From Artemisia argyi (taxonomy: Eukaryota > Streptophyta > Magnoliopsida > Asterales > Asteraceae), in NCBI GenBank assembly GCA_030686995.1, contig CM060680.1, forward strand, positions 199,255,322 through 199,319,321: a stretch of DNA of 64,000 bases, read 5' to 3'. The notes under the pieces are model-generated. The model worked only from the letters and a program-made list of their open reading frames with translations, had not been told where the DNA came from and did not search any database. Below are positions 10,812 through 21,715 of this stretch, piece by piece; position 1 is the stretch's first letter, and each line of letters starts with the position of its first letter. The translations under genes were made by a program, and so were the position numbers.

Positions 10812-11766
10812 GAAGAAAAGAGGCAGAAGAGAAGTATTATTATATTAGTTTTAGAATAATTAAATCGTATGTAGTGTAATTTTCAATTCCAGTTGTAATT
10901 TCAATCAAATCAGTTGTATTAAGTTATTTTTAGTGTAATATAAGTTTTATTTAACCTTTAATTACATTCTTGTTTATTAAATTCGTATTTAGCAATTTTA
11001 TGTGAAATTGACAAATTCACATAACATTGTTATCTGTTGTTGTTTTGGAATCTTAAGCTAATATAAGCTCTTGACAAAATCTTTTGTAACTTTTAGTAAC
11101 CTTAAAAACCAGTATAGAGTTAAAAATAGGAAAATCTCAAAAATATAAAGAAAAATAGAAAAATAAAAAAACAAGTTATCAAGCCTAAAGAATGATGGTG
11201 CAGGGCAAGGAGTGATTGCTGTGGTATTAGTTACCTCTTGGGAGGCCATAGGTTATGTCTTGAGTTCCTTGGTACCCTAGTCTCAGTCAGGATCAATTGT
11301 AAGCACATTCTTTGATTTTGGTCATTCCACTGTGAAATCCTTTATAATTGCTCATCTTTGTATTTTCAGGTTTAATTAGTATATTTAGGTTATTATATTG
11401 CTTATATAGTAGTGTTGGTTCATCAGATAGCTTGGTTGTTCATTTTTCATATTTCACTACCTATATAGCTTAATCTTGAATTGTGAGTCTTTGTTAGTAT
11501 TACTAGTGTTTATGTGCTAATCTCAGTTTATTACATCATAATATAACCTTGGAAACTAATTTTATGGTTTAAATTTGTGGAATTCTTTGAAAAAGCAAAA
11601 ACAGTCAAGTTTATAGGGGTGTTTGGATTTAGGGATTAGTATGTGTAAATGATTGTTTCAGTGGGTATACTTGGTTAGAACATGTCATATTAGGTTTATA
11701 TAGGAGTTTAGAAAAAGAAAAACCAGTGCTCACTTGGAAGAAAAGTCAAACTCACCTCTAATTTTG

Positions 11767-11786
11767 CATGACAGTTAACTGTCATG
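11767..11786. promoter_or_regulatory. 20-bp perfect palindrome in LTR B
   Basis: CATGACAGTTAACTGTCATG reads the same on both strands. The core ACAGTTAACTGT is also present in element A's LTR (19319-19342), where the arms differ but remain self-complementary. CAGTTA/TAACTG matches the plant MYB core consensus, so overlapping MYB sites are possible (inference). Confidence 0.6.
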
Positions 11787-12195
11787 GGTTTAGGATCCAT
11801 GATCATCAATTTTAGCTTATAAATTGTTGAAGTATCATAATTTAGTCTCATTACAACTTTTTAGAACATAATCAATCAGTAGTAACCATCCAAAATTCAC
11901 CAAAGTCAACTTAGGGGTTTAAACTCAAAAAGTCAAATTGCTCATCTCAGTTTTTTCCCAAAACTCCCAGATTTGTTTAGAATTTAGGAATAGGTGTGAG
12001 ACCTTGAAACTTGTTTCTAGTTGAAGCCTATCACCTCATCTTTTGATTCCCACCATTTTTATATTTTTAGGAATTTTCTGATGGGCCCCACACAACACCA
12101 CATACAACTGCAGGGAGGAAAGCCTCCCCTGCACCAGCACCACAGTCCCATCACCACCACTTTGGTGGTGAGTTGTGACCACCACAGTGGGCCCC

Positions 12196-13709
12196 TGATA
12201 CGTGGGAATTGCACCAAGCTTTACCTCTCGAGGGATCTCGAGAAGCTTACAACCCCCACCAGGCAGTGTACTTGATCATTGTAGTATAGTATAGTGACTA
12301 GTACCGAGGGATTGATCGTTCAGCTAAGAATAGTGTCGTTAGGATTGAAATTAATCTAACTAGGTCTAAAGGTGAAGGATGATTCTTTTTATGTTTTTAT
12401 ATTTTATGAAAAGCAAGTAAAAATCTCGGGTATTGGGAGAGTGGGCGGAATTAGTTGCTAATCAACTAACCCAAAAGCTACTAATTAATCTAATAAACAA
12501 GAAAATAAACTAAGGTTCTACAAGATAAGTGAAGCATGTCTACCCATGATATGTTACTCGTTGCTAGCTATCCAATCCTACCTATTGAATTGCAACCTTG
12601 TTTTAATTGACGGGTTGTATTCCTTAATACCATTCATGGGGTGGCGCACTTAACTCCCCAATTCTATGAGCTCTTATCTCCTCCTATACCATGCCCAGCA
12701 CAACTATAGGGATTGTAAACAGTGACTCATGTATTAAATACAACCAATAAAGACCTTAGTGCAATAGGTTCATGTTTCCTAAGACGTTCAAGCATGTTAC
12801 CATTTGGAGATCTGCCAGTTTTCTTAAGCCTAACATATAAATCATTCAATCAAAACAAGAATCAATAGGAAACAAGGATTATAAACTAAACCAACTAGAT
12901 CTATTAAAGTTGTCACGCCTTAATTGATGGAGATAGACACAACATCAACAAGAAATCAATTAGATCTAATCAATTATATACAAGTTTCACATAATCATAA
13001 GTAGACACAAGGTGAATTAGTAAATCATCATCAAAGAAGAGCAAACAACAATGATAATGGAAAACATAATTAAGATAGAATCATCAAACCAATACATGAT
13101 GTTTATGGAGTGATTGAAACCCTCTAAGTTGCTGGAAAAACACCCACCTAAACCCAGAAATCGACCTTAGGGTTTAGGGCTTACAAAAAGTGAAGTTATG
13201 ATGTTATATTTATAGGCATCTTTTCTGTCGGCAAGGCTTGACGCCGTCAGGTCGTTTCTCTTGACGCCGTCAAGACCATTTTTTCACCAAATTGCAGATC
13301 TCTTTGTCCTCTTCGCGTGGGCTTTTGAATCACCTAAATCCGAGTTCGTATGCAAAAGTTATGACCAAAACAATATCAGCTACTCCGCGCGCAAGTTTTG
13401 ACAGGTTAACACGTGACGGCCTTGGGTGACGCCTTCACATTCTCTCTGGGCCGTCACCACTTTTACTCTTGACGCCGTCACCAAAATGCTCTTGACGCCG
13501 TCAGGTACTGTTCTCAGCATGGAAAATTAAGTCTTTGGCGTTTTCTTTACTTTTATGCTCAAAAAACGTCCAAATTGCTTCCTTTTCCAGATTTCACTCC
13601 CAAAGTACATAAAATCACAAAAGGAACGATTTAGGGCAATATTTGATCAAATAAATTCGAATTCGGGCTTAAATGACCCCCTAAAAACGGATCATTTTTC
13701 GCCTCATCA
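12196..13709 (-). mobile_element. solo LTR 'C' (1,514 bp) nested in LTR1, TSD GCCCC
   Basis: The insert starts TGATACGTGGG and ends GCCTCATCA, with GCCCC at 12191-12195 and 13710-13714. LTR5 lacks it and shows one GCCCC at 57285-57289, proving an insertion rather than a deletion in LTR5. The minus strand carries a TATA box (TATAAATA, 13214-13207). Upstream of it lie four TGACGCCGTCA copies (13239, 13262, 13470, 13493), so the LTR is read on minus. No internal retroelement sequence remains. Other copies are at 48851-50364 (complete) and at 35792-36958 and 42743-43909 (truncated at the tandem junctions). Confidence 0.9.
13239..13503 (-). promoter_or_regulatory. cluster of TGACGCCGTCA motifs upstream of the solo LTR C TATA box
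   Basis: Four exact copies start at 13239, 13262, 13470 and 13493: two pairs, each spaced 23 bp. Variants lie near 13414, 13428 and 13452. TGACG is the core bound by plant TGA-type bZIP factors (as-1 elements). This position, upstream of the minus-strand TATA box, is where an LTR enhancer is expected. Function is inferred from motif and position only. Confidence 0.6.
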
Positions 13710-15270
13710 GCCCCACACCTCAAACCTTGTACCATTGAACCCCCCTCCTACCAGGGATCCTAAATTGACCACTTGTTTGACCTGAATCATTGTGGACCCC
13801 ACTTGAAATTGCTCATAAACTCTGTCCCATTTTCTGTGTGTAATCAAGGAATTCAAGTGCTTATTTTTGCTTATTGGCTTATTCATTGGTACCATTTGGT
13901 TGTTTTAGCTTCATATCAGTTCACTTAACTTGTTTGCACTTAAATCCACCCCTGTGGATCCCACAGAGGTTCATTTCCATCAAAAGTCAAAGAAAGTCAA
14001 ACTGTTAAGCCTTTTAGTGTCCATTTTGCTTATTTTAAGATTGGGAAAAGGTGTTTTCACAAAAGTTCTTAGTTTTTAGGTATAAAATAGTGTTCCAAAA
14101 GAAAATCCAGAAAAAACCAATTTAAAATAAGTGATAGTTTCTATTTAATGTAATTTAACTTTTTAATTTTCCTTTTTAGATTTTTATTAAGTAACTTACA
14201 TTTTTATATTTTTCTTAATTTCCTTTTATATTAAAGTATTTTTAAAATTTTTTTCAGAATTTTATTTTGTCATTTAGTACTTGTTAGATTTAATATTAGT
14301 TTTATTAATAATTAATTAATATTTAAGTATTAAATAGCATAATTAGTTTTTATAAAGTAGTACCTAGTTTTTATATTTTTACTAGCTTTTATAAGTTATA
14401 AAATAATTTTAGGAATTCTTCTAGAATTTCTACTGTTCATTTTCTAATTTTCTTAATTAATTTAGTTAAATTAGATATTTATTAATAAATAAGTAAATAA
14501 TTAGTAAAATAGTCTAAATATAATTTTTAGAAACTTTTTATAATTTTTTTTAGGATTCCTGTGATGGTTAATTAGTTTTATAAATTTTTCAATAATTTTT
14601 TAAGTCATTTTAGTATAATTAGTAATTTAAAATATTTTAAATAGTTTAATTAATATAATTAGTATTTAATTAATAGAAAATCACAAAAAGACAAAAAGAC
14701 ATATTTTTAGTTTTTATATAATTTTTAAGTTATTTTAGAAGTTTTAAAAATAAATTTTCATTTTCTTAGTTTTTATTTAATATTATATTATATTTAGTAT
14801 AAGTTAAATTTTAATTCAATAGTTTTAATTAATATAAAATAATAAAATAATCAAAAGAAAATAGTTTTCTTTTTAATTTCATTTTCTTTTAATTTTAAGT
14901 TTGTAAAAGTTTCATTTTCACCCCCTGTAGTTTATCTTTCATTAAAACTCACCTTTTTCTCAGCACGCAATCGTGTCTGATTTTAATTTGGTTTACGTTT
15001 ATACATTTCTGTTTCCCGTAATTGTTAATACTGTTATTCCTAATCCTTCCAGTAGTGTAAAAAAATCCAAATCTTTATCTGGTTACTTCTCATTCAAATT
15101 CACCCGATCACAAACCCGTTTTCATACCATCCACACCTCGTCGGGACATAACGACCCAGGGAAACACTGTATTCCACGGAAGCATTGGTTTGAGCTGTTT
15201 GACTATTATAGTTGTCCATTCACAAGTGGTTGACCAATAATAAGTTGACCGTTTGGAGCCAATCAAAATT

Positions 15271-15288
15271 TGGCGCCACTGCCGGGGA
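15271..15288 (+). other. primer-binding site of element B, tRNA-Asp type
   Basis: TGGCGCCACTGCCGGGGA begins five bases after the end of LTR1. It is complementary to the 3' end of plant tRNA-Asp apart from one mismatch (ACT for the usual GTT/GCT). This type of PBS is usual for Athila-lineage elements. The copy in internal 2 (51926-51943) reads CGCTGCCGGGAA. Confidence 0.88.
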
Positions 15289-15563
15289 GGTTGTGCGCTT
15301 ATTTTAAACGATTTTGCGTATTAGTGAACCTGAATACACGCTCACTGTATATTTAACCATCCTTGTTCATATTATTATCATATAAAACCAAAACTGTTCC
15401 CGAAAACTTTTTAAAATTAGTTTTCAACGAACACAAAAAACCAAAAATATTTTCCTTCTTCTTAGTACTACAAAAATTTTCAAAAATACCAAAAATATTC
15501 ACCTTTACACTCCTACCTATTTGATTCTTCATTTCTCATCCCCTAAACCCTTTAATTCTTTCT

Positions 15564-16394
15564 ATGTCTTATTCTCACCCTCTTGTCTGTCAATGGTGTG
15601 GAAGTTCTTATAATGGTGGTAATTGCCCCGGTTGTGGCATGGTAGAGTCAGGAAACGGGTCTGTCTATAACCAGAATCCCTATTCCTACCCTGACATGAC
15701 TGATTCATTCCACCAGCTTCAACATTATGAGACTCAGCAGTTTAACTGTTGTGAGTATTGTGGTGGTTCACACTACAGTTCTGATTGTCAATCAGGAAAC
15801 ACGTTTGTCTATGAGCAGGTTCCTAATGACAATTATGACTTAAACACATACGACTCACAGCCACATCAGTTCAACTGTTGTGAGTACTGTGGAGGTCCTC
15901 ACTTTAGCTCTGATTGTCAAACAAGGAATCAATTTCCTTGTAACAATTATGACTATTCGTTTCAAGACCCACCTCCACAGTGCCAAATGATCCAAGCAAC
16001 TCCTCATGAAACTCAGCAAGACCTTTGTTTAAAGGCTCTTGAGATATTAAAAGAACTTAAGGAGGAGTTAGCTACTATATCGTTTCAGAATTCTCGTAAG
16101 ACATCTATTGAGATATTTGCAAAGAAAAAACGAGATGTTATGAACGAAATGGAGGAATTAATGGTCAAAGAGCATGCAGCTAAAATACATGCCGCATTTT
16201 GCAATACTGCTCTTCTTGACGATGATGACAGTGATGATGATAACGTTGTTATTATTCAAAATGATTCATCGAGTTCATCTGTTGCAATTCCTTCCATGGA
16301 AAATCAGGGAGAAAAGAGTATGGGAGAATTACTAGCAGCTGAACAAACGGAAATTATAAAATCATTGTATGCTAGTCCTTCTCAGCTCCCTTAG
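15564..16394 (+). CDS. element B ORF1: zinc-knuckle, Gag-like protein (276 aa)
   Basis: The protein has three Cys clusters. CQWCGSSYNGGNC (residues about 10-22) is a degenerate knuckle with Tyr for His. CCEYCGGSHYSSDC (about 63-76) and CCEYCGGPHFSSDC (about 104-117) are CX2CX3HX4C knuckles like the one in element A's Gag. The linkers are rich in Tyr, Asn, Gln and Ser. A charged, probably coiled-coil segment follows (LEILKELKEELATIS…MNEMEELMVKEHAAKIHA, about 158-215), then an acidic run DDDDSDDDN. It may bind element RNA (inference). It ends at TAG 16392-16394; the same frame stays open afterwards into ORF2 at 16437, so the two are probably one gene with an amber codon. The start ATG is the first in frame after the leader. 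The internal-2 copy (52219-53049) encodes the same protein. Confidence 0.75.
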   Translation: MSYSHPLVCQWCGSSYNGGNCPGCGMVESGNGSVYNQNPYSYPDMTDSFHQLQHYETQQFNCCEYCGGSHYSSDCQSGNTFVYEQVPNDNYDLNTYDSQPHQFNCCEYCGGPHFSSDCQTRNQFPCNNYDYSFQDPPPQCQMIQATPHETQQDLCLKALEILKELKEELATISFQNSRKTSIEIFAKKKRDVMNEMEELMVKEHAAKIHAAFCNTALLDDDDSDDDNVVIIQNDSSSSSVAIPSMENQGEKSMGELLAAEQTEIIKSLYASPSQLP

Positions 16395-16436
16395 TTTGAT
16401 GTTATCACACCCGAAGTTCCCACTCACTCTCTGAGC

Positions 16437-17237
16437 ATGGGGGACGAGCATCTTGACACAATTCCTGCAAAGGAATCTGACGAATTCATAAAGTCTAGTG
16501 TTGAGAACCTTGTCTCAATCCCAAGTGAGTCACAGGGAATTTTTGATCATATGTGTGATATCCCTTCTCCTCTTGATTTTTCAAAAGATCATGTAGATAC
16601 TCTCTCCGATTCTAACGATGATTGTACATCTTATGGAGAAATTGAGTATGTTGAGGCATCACTTCCCGAGTATAATGTTGACTATCTTCTTGAAGAGTTC
16701 GCTGATGAACTCTCTCATATGGATCCCATCCCACCAAGGGATGAAAATGAAGTCTTTGACTTTGAAGCAGATTTGAGAGAGTTAGAATTCTTACCTACTC
16801 ATGATCCTTCGATTGAACTCATTCAGATCAATCCACTTCCTCCGGAAAGTGAAAATGATTTGGACGAATTCGAGGCTTTTATGACTGAAGATAGTTCAAT
16901 TTCATACGAAGTTGATGATAATTATCTTGATCCTGAGGGGGACATTCTTTTTCTAGAAAGTTTGTTAAACGAAGATCCATTTCCCCCTCTTCCACCCAAA
17001 CAACTTCATAATGAGGAAATCAAATTAGTTGAGGAAACTGATAAATTTCCTGAGATCAAGCTTAAGGACTTGCCTCCTCCACTTGAATATGCATTTCTTG
17101 AGGAGGGAGTTCTTATCCTAATTGCTATTCAGATCTCCCTACTTTCCTTCACCTACCAGGTGATTTCTCCTGTTCTTCACTCCTTCGGGAATGAAGACAC
17201 TATCTTTGACCCCGGCATTCTCATTTATAAATTTTGA
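16437..17237 (+). CDS. element B ORF2: acidic protein ending in a protease-RT spacer (266 aa)
   Basis: The protein starts MGDEHLDTIPAKESDEF and is very acidic, with many Asp, Glu, Pro and Ser. Residues about 165-225 (ILFLESLLNEDPFPPLPPKQ…LKDLPPPLEYAFLEE) align with the spacer between protease and RT in element A's polyprotein (ILMLEKLLNEDP…LKDLPPHLEYAFLEG, around 24487-24650). The similarity then stops exactly where RT would begin. So B kept the N-terminal and spacer regions of an Athila-like gag-pol and lost protease core, RT, RNase H and integrase. It is in frame with ORF1, separated by TAG and 14 sense codons. The last 35 residues are hydrophobic and unlike A. Function is unknown. Stop TGA lies 43 bp before the insertion of element A. 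Confidence 0.7.
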   Translation: MGDEHLDTIPAKESDEFIKSSVENLVSIPSESQGIFDHMCDIPSPLDFSKDHVDTLSDSNDDCTSYGEIEYVEASLPEYNVDYLLEEFADELSHMDPIPPRDENEVFDFEADLRELEFLPTHDPSIELIQINPLPPESENDLDEFEAFMTEDSSISYEVDDNYLDPEGDILFLESLLNEDPFPPLPPKQLHNEEIKLVEETDKFPEIKLKDLPPPLEYAFLEEGVLILIAIQISLLSFTYQVISPVLHSFGNEDTIFDPGILIYKF

Positions 17238-17275
17238 GCCGGGTGTTCATTATATCTCATCGGTGTGGAACTTTC

Positions 17276-17280
17276 ACGTG
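17276..17280 (+). repeat. left target-site duplication of element A (ACGTG)
   Basis: ACGTG directly precedes the 5' LTR of element A and recurs directly after its 3' LTR (32433-32437). The equivalent site in internal 2 of element B has it once (53931-53935). Confidence 0.97.
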
Positions 17281-18357
17281 TGATGAGTGCTTAAACACTC
17301 ATCATTTTTACCGTTTCTAGACTGCCAAAACATCCAAAAACACCCAAAAACGCATCAAAATACACATTTTATTCCAAAAGTGTGTTTTATATGTTTTAGA
17401 TGCAAAATGTTTGAAAACAAATGAAAAACGAACAAAGTTTGCACAATTGGCAGTTTCAGTCCCTCAAGTTTCAAAATTTGGCAAAACTAGTCCCTGGAAG
17501 TTTAAAACAAAAGAAAAGTCAACCCAAGGCAAATAAAAGTCAAAATTTATCAAAATAAGTCCTTGGGTGATAAAGTTTGAGAAAATTACACTTTTACCCC
17601 TTAAAATCCAAAATTGACAAGAATGGTCCCTGGAATTTTGGAAATTGACAGATTTGGTCCCGGGTGGAATAATTTTGAATGAAAAATCATCTAGGGTCCT
17701 TGGAAAATCATAAATTGTCAAAAATAATCCTTTGGTGTGAGTTTGAGGAAATTACAACATTGGTCCCTCAATTTTGGAAACTTGTCATTTATGGCCCCCG
17801 GGAATTTCAAAAGTGCAAAAATTACATTTATGGTCCATGGGAATTCAGACTTGACAAATTACACCCTTGGGATATTTTTGGGAACATGTCATTTACACTC
17901 CTCATGTTTCGGTAAATTGCATGAATGGTCCTTGTGATTTAAGAGTTACTAAAACCAACCGGACCCTTGTTATTCCTTTAACCCACAAAACAATACAAGC
18001 CCACCACACTTATCCCCAAGCCCATTACCCACTTTAGCCCACCCACTACCCAAAACCATTTTTAAATAATCAACCCAGGTCTGACCCCGCGTTGACCCTC
18101 ACCTTCTCCCCCAACTAGCTGCAACATCCACTGACACACTCCACATCCCCCCTCCTCCACCTCAGCAGCCATGCCCTGTCCCATTGACTATCCACCAAAC
18201 TCCAAATGGCATTAATTGCTTCTTCAAAGCTCCAAGTTACCAGATAGGGTTAGAAAAAGAAATTGGCGCCAAAATTGCTTGAACGGATGAGATCATTCCC
18301 ACCCAATCCAATGGGTGGGATTTACTCAGAAAAGCACAAGGAAAGAGATGGTGACAA

Positions 18358-18363
18358 TATAAA
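18358..18363 (+). promoter_or_regulatory. TATA box of element A 5' LTR
   Basis: TATAAA in gtgacaatataaagaggagagaagcagcag, similar in placing and purine-rich downstream context to the B LTR TATA box. Repeated in the 3' LTR at 29630-29635. Confidence 0.6.
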
Positions 18364-19318
18364 GAGGAGAGAAGCAGCAGAAAAGTTAACTAGTTTTTAT
18401 TTTTTAATTTCTTATGTCGAATGTAATTTTATTATGCAAATTATTGTAAGTTTAAGTTAGTAACTGTGTTAGTAAGCTCAAATATTGTAATTTGAATCTT
18501 TTCAAGTAATGAATGCAAGCAGTTTAGTTTAAATACTTTGTGTTTGATTTTCATTGAAAAATTCTTAATATGGTCTAAAAGCTTTTATAAGATAGTTGTG
18601 AAGTCTCATTTAAAGCTTATGCAAGTTCATTTGAAGTTTTCTTAAGCCTTTAGTTACACAAAAATCAGTTCTAACACATATTACTCAAAAAAGCTACATG
18701 GTCAATGAAAGTCAAATGGTGTTAGTATGCTTGAAATTCTGACTCAGAAGACAATTGGAAAAGGAAATAAGCTTTGGAGTTGGGTTAGTGGCTTATGGAA
18801 GCCTTAGGTTTGGTTCTAGTCCTTGGATCTTTGGTTTTAGCTTGGATACCTTTGTAAGCTATTTCTTTCAAATCCTTGTTTCCATTGTTGCTTAGCTTAT
18901 TAGCTGATTGATTGTTTCAGCTTGTATTCCTTACATGCCATTGTGCTTGTTTTAAATAGGTTTAAGTGTTAGAAAGCTTTTCTAAAATTATTTGAGCAAA
19001 ACTCTTAGTTTAACTGTCATTTCATCTTAGCATAAGATTCTAGGTATTTGTGGTGTTAGCTTGTTTTTATATGCTTATTTAAAGTTCTTTAAACATATTT
19101 AACCATTAGAAACCTGTGTTGTTACCTAAACATTCCATTTGCCTCATAAGACCCAATTTCATATCTTTTAAGGGGTGTTTGGATCAGTGGATTCACCCAC
19201 TGATTCCTTAGTTGTGGTTAGAGTTTGTTGTTTAGAAACATGACCTAAGTCCCATTGTGCTTGAATCAACCTGTGATTAGGTCATTTGCCCAAGTAAAGT
19301 CAAAAATCACAAAGTTCC

Positions 19319-19342
19319 ACCACCACAGTTAACTGTGGTGGT
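19319..19342. promoter_or_regulatory. 24-bp perfect palindrome in LTR A
   Basis: ACCACCACAGTT followed by its exact complement AACTGTGGTGGT. It occupies the place of the CATGACAGTTAACTGTCATG palindrome in LTR B: the core is kept and the arms are replaced by another complementary pair. Confidence 0.6.
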
Positions 19343-21165
19343 TTTTGGAGTCCCAAACCTTTTCATTTCAATAGATAAGTTGGATTTTTAATATAAATCA
19401 GTCTAAATTTAACTCATAAACATGATTTGAGTTAGTTAGGTTAAGCCAAATCTCATAAAAGTCAAAGAAACAAGTTTTATTCTAAAGTCAAAAAGCTGAG
19501 TCAGGAATTTTGCTCAAACTTTGGAGATCTGCAAATTGTTTAATATTAAGATTCAAGGTCTGAAATTTGGCATGCTTACTCTCTACCACTTGGTTGATTT
19601 TTGAGAAATTTCATAGATTTTTGTGATTTTATTTGGTGGGTCCCACACCCCTTGGAAGTAACCTGCAGGGCAACCCATTGCCCTGTTCTCAGCAGATCAC
19701 TTCCACTCCACCACCTTTTGTGGTGGTTTGTGGTCACCACAGTGGTCTATACCACTTGATTTTGGTTCCCCTCAACCCCCCTCCTACCAGGGAGTGTGTT
19801 TGACCCTTTTGTTTGACCCCTAAGCTTGTGGACCCCACCTAACTTGGTTCCTCATCTCTGTCTCATAACTGCCTCAGAAATCAAACAGATTGTGCTTATT
19901 TTTGATCTTTTTGGCTTATTAAGGCCATCCATTTGATTGAAAGCTGCTTATTATTGATTGTTAAACTCAGAGAAACCAAACTCAACCATTGTGGACCCCA
20001 CATTCCTCATTTGAGCTTAAAAACACTCCACAATCAACAAAAGTCAACTGTGGGTGTAATAAGCATTTCAATTGCTTATTCCTTGGGTTAAAACAAAAGT
20101 GTTTTTGTTAAAGTTAATTGTTTTTAGCTTATTATCAGTTTAGAAAAAGAAAAAAATCCAAAAAACCAATTTTAAAAATAATGATAGCTTCTATTTAATA
20201 GGATTTATCAATTTAATTTTCTTTTTAATTAATTTCTAAGTAATATATCACTTTTATATTTTTAGAAATTATATTTTAGGTTAAAATAATTTTACAAATT
20301 TTTCCAGATTTTTATTTTGTCATTTAGTGGTATTTCTAATTAATTTTAGTTTAATTTAGTTTTAATTAATATTAATCAATTAAATAGCATAATTAGTTTT
20401 TATATAGTATAACCTAGTTTTTATAATTTTTATAGCTTTTATTTTAGTTAAAACATTTTTATAAATTTTTCTAGAATTTTTACTGTTCATTTAATAGTTT
20501 TCATAATTTAAATAGTTTAATTAGATATTAATTAATAAATAGAATAATAATTAGTTAATTAGTTTAAAAATACATAAAATTAACTTTTTATAATTTTTTA
20601 GGATTCCTGTAATGGTTAATTAGATTTATAAAATTTTTCTTAATTTTCTAAGTCTTTTTAGTATTTTTAATAATTCTAATTAATTTAATTAGTATTAAAT
20701 AGATAATTAGTAATTAATTAATTATAAATAATTAAATAGTGTAAAAATAATTTTAATTTTTCTTAAAATTTTCTTTTATTATTAGGATTGTAAAAATATA
20801 AATTTTACACTTTTAACCCTTCCCGTCCTTCAGTTGTACTTTTTGTTTTGTGCGTCTGTGTACGTTTTTAATTAAAACGTACGTTTTTAGTTTTTAGCTC
20901 AAATCTCCGTAATCTAAATTCCCGTAATCAATCACGTAGCTTTCCTAAGCTATATTTGTTAATAAATTCCAAGTAATTCTGATCATAACCTTTTCCTGTG
21001 AATAATTACCCGATCACGAATACGCTAAAGTTACAATTCACACTTCAACGGGACTTAACGACCTGGTGATACCTTATATTACCCGGAGCATTGACCTAGG
21101 CTATTTGACTTTGTTGACCATTATTTGGTCAATATAAGTTAGGTGGTTCGGGCTCAATCAAAATT

Positions 21166-21183
21166 TGGCGCCGCTGCCGGGGA
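21166..21183 (+). other. primer-binding site of element A, tRNA-Asp type
   Basis: TGGCGCCGCTGCCGGGGA begins five bases after the LTR end and is complementary to the 3' end of plant tRNA-Asp, with at most one mismatch. Confidence 0.92.
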
Positions 21184-21715
21184 AGTGTGCGCGTTTCTAT
21201 AGCGTTATTTGAGATTAGTGTTATCTCACCTCACTCACTGTATAAATACCACCACTTGTGTATATTTTCATAATCAAAATACAAAAAAGTCATTAACACT
21301 TTTCCTAAAGTGTTAAAACACCAAAAAAAAATTAAAAACAACAAAACAAATCGTAACGTTTTCTGATTCGGTTTTCTTTTAAGGTGATTCTTAAAGAAAA
21401 ACGATTTTTGTAAACGAAACGATACCAAAAATATTCTCCAAAAGTTTTTAAACCCATACACAAAACACAAAAACATCCGTCTTTTCTTGTGAATAATAAT
21501 TCTACATAAAAATAAACCGTCGCAAACCAAGACAGAACACCTTCCAATTGGGGGTGTGAACAAATAAGTTCTCAAATCAAAAAGATTAAAACTTGCCTTT
21601 GTATCCATGTAGGTGGTGTACCTTTCTTAAAGAAGCCACTTACTTGCGATTATTGGTTTAAGTTCACTGTGGTTTTGCCTCGACTTTGTTTTGATTGATT
21701 TTTGGTTACTAGTGC

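Larger units (their letters stand above)
9742..15265 (+). mobile_element. element B, LTR1 (5' LTR, 5,524 bp including solo LTR C)
   Basis: Starts TGATGAGTGTCTAAAT and ends GCCAATCA, directly before a primer-binding site. Without the nested solo LTR C (12196-13709 plus a 5-bp TSD) the LTR is about 4.0 kb, matching LTR5. U3 (to about 10838) carries about 13 loosely repeated gtccct blocks. A TATA box lies at 10806-10811. U5 is very long and AT-rich (about 14000-14900). Short frames here, such as 10392-10643 minus and 12021-12275 plus, are not supported as genes. LTR1 has private bases (tgggaaaaaaca, gtgtatttta) not found in LTR2-5. Confidence 0.93.
17281..21160 (+). repeat. element A 5' LTR (3,880 bp)
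   Basis: Starts TGATGAGTGCTTAAAC and ends GGCTCAATCA. U3 begins with a 9-bp inverted repeat (TGATGAGTG/CACTCATCA), followed by about 15 gtccct-like blocks between 17455 and 17970. The TATA box TATAAA is at 18358-18363. A 24-bp palindrome lies at 19319-19342. From about 20100 to 20800 the U5 is extremely AT-rich. It differs from the 3' LTR at positions equivalent to 17352, 17414, 17795, 17854, 18544, 18797 and 19863 (approximate). Overall architecture parallels LTR B without solo LTR C. Confidence 0.95.

Noticed and set aside
11058..11249. Minus-strand 63-residue hydrophobic frame in all B LTRs
   Set aside because: Conservation follows from LTR duplication. The hydrophobic run is a by-product of AT-rich LTR DNA on the antisense strand.
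21231..21608. Minus-strand 125-residue frame in the element A leader
   Set aside because: AT-rich leader between PBS and gag; aromatic-rich nonsense translation with no homologue at the same place in element B.
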